NCBI GenBank assembly: GCA_014529385.2
Contig: CM043948.1
Span: forward strand, 22,653,451-22,717,450
Source: Adiantum capillus-veneris
Taxonomy: Eukaryota; Streptophyta; Polypodiopsida; Polypodiales; Pteridaceae
Reading direction: 5' to 3'
Length of the DNA stretch: 64,000 bases
Shown here: piece by piece, positions 59,326 to 64,000 of the stretch
Layout of the letters: every line of letters begins with the position of its first letter
How positions within the stretch are numbered: the first letter of the stretch is position 1
Notes under the pieces: model-generated
The model's input: only the letters and a program-made list of their open reading frames with translations
Told to the model about the DNA's origin: nothing
Databases searched by the model: none
Position numbers and translations under genes: made by a program

Positions 59326-59695
59326 CACCTAAAAGGGGTTGGGAGGTGCAAAAGGGAGACATCACCAACCTCAGCGGACGCCACCTGTGAGCCGATGCCC
59401 TTCCAAGCGGGTATGGCATTTCTTAGGGGAAAACCGTCGGGTTTCAAAGGCAGTTTAGTGAGGTGAGCGATAAGTTACCTAGAGGAGGCAACTCCAAAGG
59501 GAAGACTGAAGCAAGTCCCGCAGTATCTGGGCCTCTGAACAAAGGTACTTGGTCGCTATTACACCCAAATCCAAGTGGCGAGTGGGTCTCTCAAGGGATT
59601 AGTCATGGCCCTAAGAGTGTAGATAATTCTGAACTCTCGTAGTCCAGAGGAAACTGATGACAAAAGCGTCTGCCTTCGGTTTCTGGGTGCATAGT
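59326..59695 (+). other. Unassigned sequence split by solo LTR F; ends in an A-rich tail at 60892
   Basis: It continues at 60804 after the LTR. The downstream part (GTATACTTTTTTGGTGTATG, GGCCGGGTGTGCC) ends in a run of A with one C (60874-60892), as in plant LINE or other retroposed 3' ends. No coding motif was seen. Confidence 0.45.
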
Positions 59696-60798
59696 TGTCA
59701 CGTGACACATCCAACCCTATGCGTCCATGGACAAGCTACAGCATGGTCAGGGTTCAGTCAGTCTAGTCAGTCTAGATTTAGAAGTGATCTGGCACTTTTG
59801 TGAGTCTATTCGTAGACCGTGCATGCCCAATCACTTAGTGTAGATGCATATCGTCTGGTTGCACACATCATGATCATCAGTATTCCCACCAGAATCCATC
59901 AGATTCCATCAGGGGAATTTTTCAGTGATTTTAGCCTATTTTCCCTATTTTTGACATTTTTTTCACTTATTAATTTAAGTGACTTTCCAACAAAAGTAGG
60001 TAGGGCAATTTGGGTAAGAAAATATATAAGCAAACCTAGGCTAGCACTCTTGGGCAGATGAGCAAGGAGCACAACAGGCCTCAGGCAGCAGGTACTCCCC
60101 TCTCTCAGCAGACATCTCCAAGTTCCCTTGTGGATTCCATCATCCCTTCAGCCTAGCGTTTTTGATCATCGCCAACACCCCATTCAGCCTGGCGTTTTCA
60201 GCATTGGTTGGACCGCAACATCCACTAGCTCCTAGCGTTTTCAATCATCGCCAGCAAAGCTGCAAATAAGCAGCGTTTTCAGCCTTCAGTCGCAGCAGAC
60301 AAAGCAGCGTTTTCAGCATCAAGTATGGCAGCAAATTCAGCCACAAAACGCAGCAAAACTGCGTTTTTCAGCAGTCCGAATCAGCCCCGAAATTCAGCAA
60401 TTAGCGTTTTGTGGACATCAGTTAAAAGCTTGCAGATTTCAGCCCTTAGGTCATTGTCGCCGTCCCCGTCGTCATCGTCGACATAGCCTAGACTTGCATC
60501 AGTCACTTGCATTTATTTGTACCAGATTGTGCAATCAATAGTAGACCATTCTCACCAACGAGAGTGGGGCCTTCGGAGGAGGGTTTTACAACGTCTCTGG
60601 TGTCGTATCTCTCTTCTCTCTCTATCTCTCAATCTCATACACTTGCACGCACAGTGTCCATTCACTTTGTTTGTGATCATAGCATCTCTCATTAAGAACG
60701 GAAGGCTCTACCTTCCATAAGAACAAAAGGAACCTTGAGCACAGTTTGGAGCACTCATCTTGAGCAAAGCGCAAACATTCATTCCGCTGCACCTTACA
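59696..60798 (+). repeat. Solo LTR of family F with perfect target duplication ATAGT
   Basis: It runs from TGTCACGTGACAC to GCTGCACCTTACA. ATAGT occurs at 59691-59695 and 60799-60803. About seven AGCGTTTT words lie at 60155-60410. It is shorter than other F LTRs. Confidence 0.88.
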
Positions 60799-60892
60799 AT
60801 AGTCCTGGTCGTTCTTCTTGTATACTTTTTTGGTGTATGAGGGGAGCGGCCGGGTGTGCCCTACCCGACTCCGAAAAAAAAACAAAAAAGTT

Positions 60893-62281
60893 ATTATTTG
60901 AAGTACTTAAAGTTACTTGAATCTATCGTGTTAGATAGAGATCCTTGCTTTCGTTCATCCACAAATAGATGGGCAATTAAATATAGCCAACTCAGTGGTT
61001 TTAGACTTGCTGAAGTCATATATCTCCGATCAAAAGACTCAATGGAAAACGTTTTTACCCTTGGTGTAGTTTGCTTACAACAACACAGTTCATAGGTCTA
61101 TGAGGAAGGCATGATTTGAGATTGTCGAGGGTGTTAGAAAGGTTCCACCAATTCTGAGCACCAAGGTACGGGAGGCTTTGGAGAAGTCTCAAGCACGACA
61201 TAAGAAAACAAGTTACAACAGACAAGCATCGACGTGGCTTGTAGTTGAAGGAAAATGATTGGGTGCTACTTAAGTTGGAGAAAGCACGATAACGAAAGTG
61301 GAAAGGTAAGGAGAGTCTTTTCCCAAAGCTAAGTATGCGATACTATTGACCTTTCAATGTACAAGAAAAGATAAATGACGTATCCTTCAATCTGAAGTTG
61401 CAGATACTTGGAAGATTCACAATGCGTTTCATGTGAGTCTATTGAGACCTTTCAAAGGTGAAGTGCAAGTGGACAGGGACAGGGAGCCGGGTGAGCAACG
61501 AGAAGTGGAAGAGACAGAAGAGATACTCATCCCAGAAGAGGTCCTTGCTCACAAGGAAACGAAGGTGTAAGGTAAGCTGACACGATGGTATTTGGTCAAG
61601 TTCAGGATTTATCCAGCTCTTGATGCCAAGTGGATGGATGGAGGACTTAGCAGATACTCCTCAGATACTAGAGCTTTACCTCGAGACTTAGCATCGACCA
61701 TACCAAAAGCTACCAATGAATTAACAGGTTGAATATGGTGCGGTGCGGATTGCACAAGAGGGGAGTTACTTCGCTCCTTTGTCGTAGGTTACTTGGTGCG
61801 AATAAAGTCATTGATTTCTTTTGATATTTCAGGGATACTGACAGGCAGACAATATGTTGTTGAATGACTTCACATGTAAAGATGTACATTTGAAATGGAA
61901 TTCCTATAGTGAATATGTTACACGTGCTCCCTCATGTCTGTATTGAGTGTGCGTTGTAAAGATGAAATGATTGCAACATTTTATCTTAGTCATGTGAGGG
62001 GTGATGTGAGTGTGATAGTAATGAGATTTAGTCAATCAAGACATCCATGAAAAGATCAACGCAGTCTGGATGTGATTTCTACAATGATCATGATTCTCAT
62101 CAAAGATCTCGATGGGGATACCGATGTGAATGTGATGTGACTATCATCTTTGTGCAAGTTTTGGATGTGTGTGGTCTAGTGTGTTGGTACTTAAGGGTCA
62201 GCGTCTACTGAACTAGGTTTTGTGTTATGTCTGTTTTGTAGGGTAATCGAGTGCGATTATAATTCTTTCAAGAGGACGGTA
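60893..62281 (+). pseudogene. Heavily decayed gypsy integrase and chromodomain
   Basis: The pieces are VLDRDPCF near 60928 (the second catalytic Asp region), an HRSMRKA-like start of the C-terminal region near 61089, ENDWVLLKLEKA near 61251, WKIHNAFHVSLLRPF near 61412, ILIPEEVLAHKE near 61527 and YLVKFRIYPALDAKWMD near 61589. Numerous stops and frameshifts lie between. The 3' region 61700-62270 matches the relic at 5900-6600. A purine tract AAGAGGACGGTA precedes the LTR start at 62282. Confidence 0.75.
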
Positions 62282-62470
62282 TGTTGCAAACTGATGATGT
62301 GCCATGACCTAAACCCTAATAAAGAGAAGCAGAAAAAGTTTTCCAACTTATAGTTGGTCACAAACTGCTGACGTGTCAAGCCATGGAAGACCTAGAGGGT
62401 TAAGGCTCCTTGAGCCTAACCCTAGACAACTTGCAGATCCCGACGGAGGGGCCTACCGCCCACTATGCGG
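62282..62470 (+). repeat. LTR A start, truncated, with a second start-like copy
   Basis: It begins TGTTGCAAACTGATGATG after a purine tract. GTCACAAACTGCTGACGTG recurs at about 62348, giving two LTR-start-like copies 66 bp apart. It is truncated near 62470. Confidence 0.6.
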
Positions 62471-62639
62471 TCACGGGTAGCAATGTGCAAGTGCAAGGTC
62501 TGCAAGTAGGGTGTCACATGGGAGGGGAAGGGAAGTACTAGAGCAAGGGAGAGAGATCGCTAGCAAACTGAGAGAGAGGAAGAAGAAGAAGAAGAAGAGA
62601 ATTTTAACATCGTAGGAAACTATCCTAAGAGACCTTAAA
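62471..62639. other. Unassigned G/A-rich spacer
   Basis: G/A-rich sequence with (GAA)n (62578-62597) leading to the GA microsatellite. Nothing coding was seen. Confidence 0.4.
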
Positions 62640-62643
62640 AATT

Positions 62644-62707
<64 letters not shown>
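62640..62707. repeat. (GA)n microsatellite, about 65 bp
   Basis: An uninterrupted AG repeat ends at the 3' end of the minus-strand LINE 3. On the LINE strand it reads as a TC tail after AACATTA. Confidence 0.9.
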
Positions 62708-62710
<3 letters not shown>

Positions 62711-64000
62711 TGTTATATTAACGTCTTCAAAAGGCCAAAGTGACCTACGAGACCAGAAAGTTACAATGTGGTGGATCTGATACAAAGTCAGAGTAACAAG
62801 ATGACAAAATGACAAAATGACAGAATAAAATACTATGAAATCCTAAACTGCTAGGTGTGAACTAAGCAGCTAGCTGGGATAGCTAGATCACAAGAGATCC
62901 AGCAGCGGTCGTTGGCGGATCTCCTCAATCTCCTCCATGGTCAGTAGTCTGGCCGGGCGTCGTGCACGTTGGGCCAAAGTGATCCGAATCCTCTGATGCA
63001 GCCTCCGTCGATGCTGTGTAGTCCTCCGTAGTCATGGGCGTCTGGATCTCCCCAGCTCATTCGCTCCGTCGATCAATGTGCCTCTGGTGTGAGGCGACGA
63101 GCTCTGCTGTGGTAGTAACTCCTCTGGGTGTCCAATGGCAGCTCCAAAGAAGTCTGTGATCTGTCTCCGAGACTGGCTAGCCTCTACTCTCATCAGGCTC
63201 TCTCTGTGTTTGCGTAGCTCGAGCAAAAACAAACCCAAGCATCTCTGATCCTCGTACGGCATGACTCTGGAGAGTGGTCCAAAGCCCTCTCTGAACAAGC
63301 AATGGAAGCGTCCTCGTATCTCGTAGTAGACGGAGTGGCATGTGTAGTGCAACTCTTGTCTCAGGCTCGATGTCACACGGGGGGCATGTCCCGTCCTCTG
63401 TTGGTACTCCGTTGTATCTCCCAGTCTCGATCCGTAGTTGGTGTGAAGATGTGCGTATCTGGCCAATAGCACATCGTATCCCATGAGACAAGTGGGTGTC
63501 CATGTATTTGGGCCTCGTCACAAAACCATTCTCCGTAAGCTGGAGAAGATGCTCTCTGTAGAAAGCCATCTTCGTGCCCAGCTCCTGTGCTGGCTGTATC
63601 CATGTCCTCCTGGTGTCTAGCTGAGTCGAGTCCTGGCGGATGAGCCTGGTGATCTCAGACTGTGTAAGAGTCAGAGAGGGTGCATCCAATGAGTACTGGA
63701 AGGGAGGCAATCTGTCTATGCTGAACCCATGCGCCTGCAACCATGATGTCATCTCCCCATACCAGCATGCTGTATCTCCCTGCATGGCCAACTGTCGAGA
63801 GGACTCAAGTGCAAGGTGGGCATATCTATCTCTGGGAAGTTCCCACGTGCGGTTTATGAAGGAGACAGATCTGGTGAGCGCCTCAACCACTAGTGGGGGG
63901 GCAGCTAGCTCTGCTCGGACAATAGCAGGTGGTACTGAAGCCTTGGCTCTAATGAGCTGCGAGATCATAGAGACCAAAGGCTTCTCCATGTCCCCCCATC
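62708..64000 (-). mobile_element. LINE 3, 3' end; runs off right edge
   Basis: It has the C-terminal part of ORF2 (63989-63032) and about 320 bp of 3' UTR down to the GA/TC run. The 3' UTR contains three ATTTTGTCA-like repeats (62795-62825). It may be the same lineage as LINE 2 or LINE 1; no overlapping part is available to decide. Confidence 0.75.
63032..63989 (-). pseudogene. LINE 3 ORF2 C-terminal region with zinc-binding knuckle
   Basis: The minus frame from 63989 contains QIRTSSHQLRIETGRYNG near 63440 and TCPPCDIEPET near 63395, the usual C-terminal CCHC region after RT. A frameshift near 63370 moves the rest (LHYTCHSVYYEIRGRFHCLF; RCLGLFLLELRKHRESL) into another frame that stops at 63032. 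The Cys and His residues are all readable across the shift. RT itself lies beyond the edge. Confidence 0.78.

Overview
The window looks like heterochromatic, repeat-dominated DNA from a land plant with a large genome. It holds chromodomain-carrying Ty3/gypsy elements, Ty1/copia, two or three LINE types, many solo LTRs and long GA/CT and TA microsatellites. No single-copy host gene, tRNA, rRNA or CRISPR array could be recognised. A non-seed plant such as a fern or lycophyte, or a conifer-sized genome, is a guess from element style only. Almost every long reading frame belongs to a retroelement and almost all are broken.

Layout. 1-2387: 5' end of a minus-strand gypsy element (LTR, primer site, gag, start of protease) inserted in a minus-strand LINE (2388-about 5870: ORF1 with DUF4283-like and CCHC regions, ORF2 endonuclease). 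5862-8310: the 3' end of a gypsy element and LTR debris. 8310-9317: minus-strand integrase relic. 9318-13565: plus-strand gypsy element C, internally deleted, with a solo LTR of family F inside its 3' LTR. 13935-36095: a nested stack. An LTR of family A is split by element F (14482-35889). F is split twice: in its interior by gypsy element G (16594-25058) and in its 3' LTR by minus-strand gypsy element H (26706-35201). Each of these three insertions shows a matching or nearly matching 5-bp target duplication. 36096-41969: an unassigned stretch, TA/GA microsatellites, a minus-strand C-type LTR and a plus-strand RNase H-integrase relic. 41970-46525: a whole Ty1/copia insertion with an internal reverse-transcriptase deletion. 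47438-48939: a solo H-type LTR in a second LINE (48940-50930) whose 5' end carries a 31-bp tandem array with telobox-like units. 51350-54055: a decayed F/J-type gypsy element. 54811-58015: gypsy element K, a truncated sister of G. 58165-62470: LTR A copies, a solo F LTR with perfect target duplication, and a decayed gypsy integrase/chromodomain. 62708-64000: the C-terminal end of a LINE ORF2 running off the right edge.

How the parts relate. H is the best preserved: one 1746-codon gag-pol frame broken by only three in-frame stops, flanked by two similar 1.48-kb LTRs. G and K share the same nonsense codons and frameshift in gag, so both were probably copied from an already defective parent, using proteins supplied in trans. 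F has LTRs, primer site and polypurine tract but no recognisable pol, so it too looks non-autonomous. Several unrelated-looking LTR families share one 20-bp block beside the poly(A) signal. Family C carries a conserved, covarying hairpin at the equivalent place. These common LTR cores, and the inverted gag pieces found in G and K, are the most unusual things seen.
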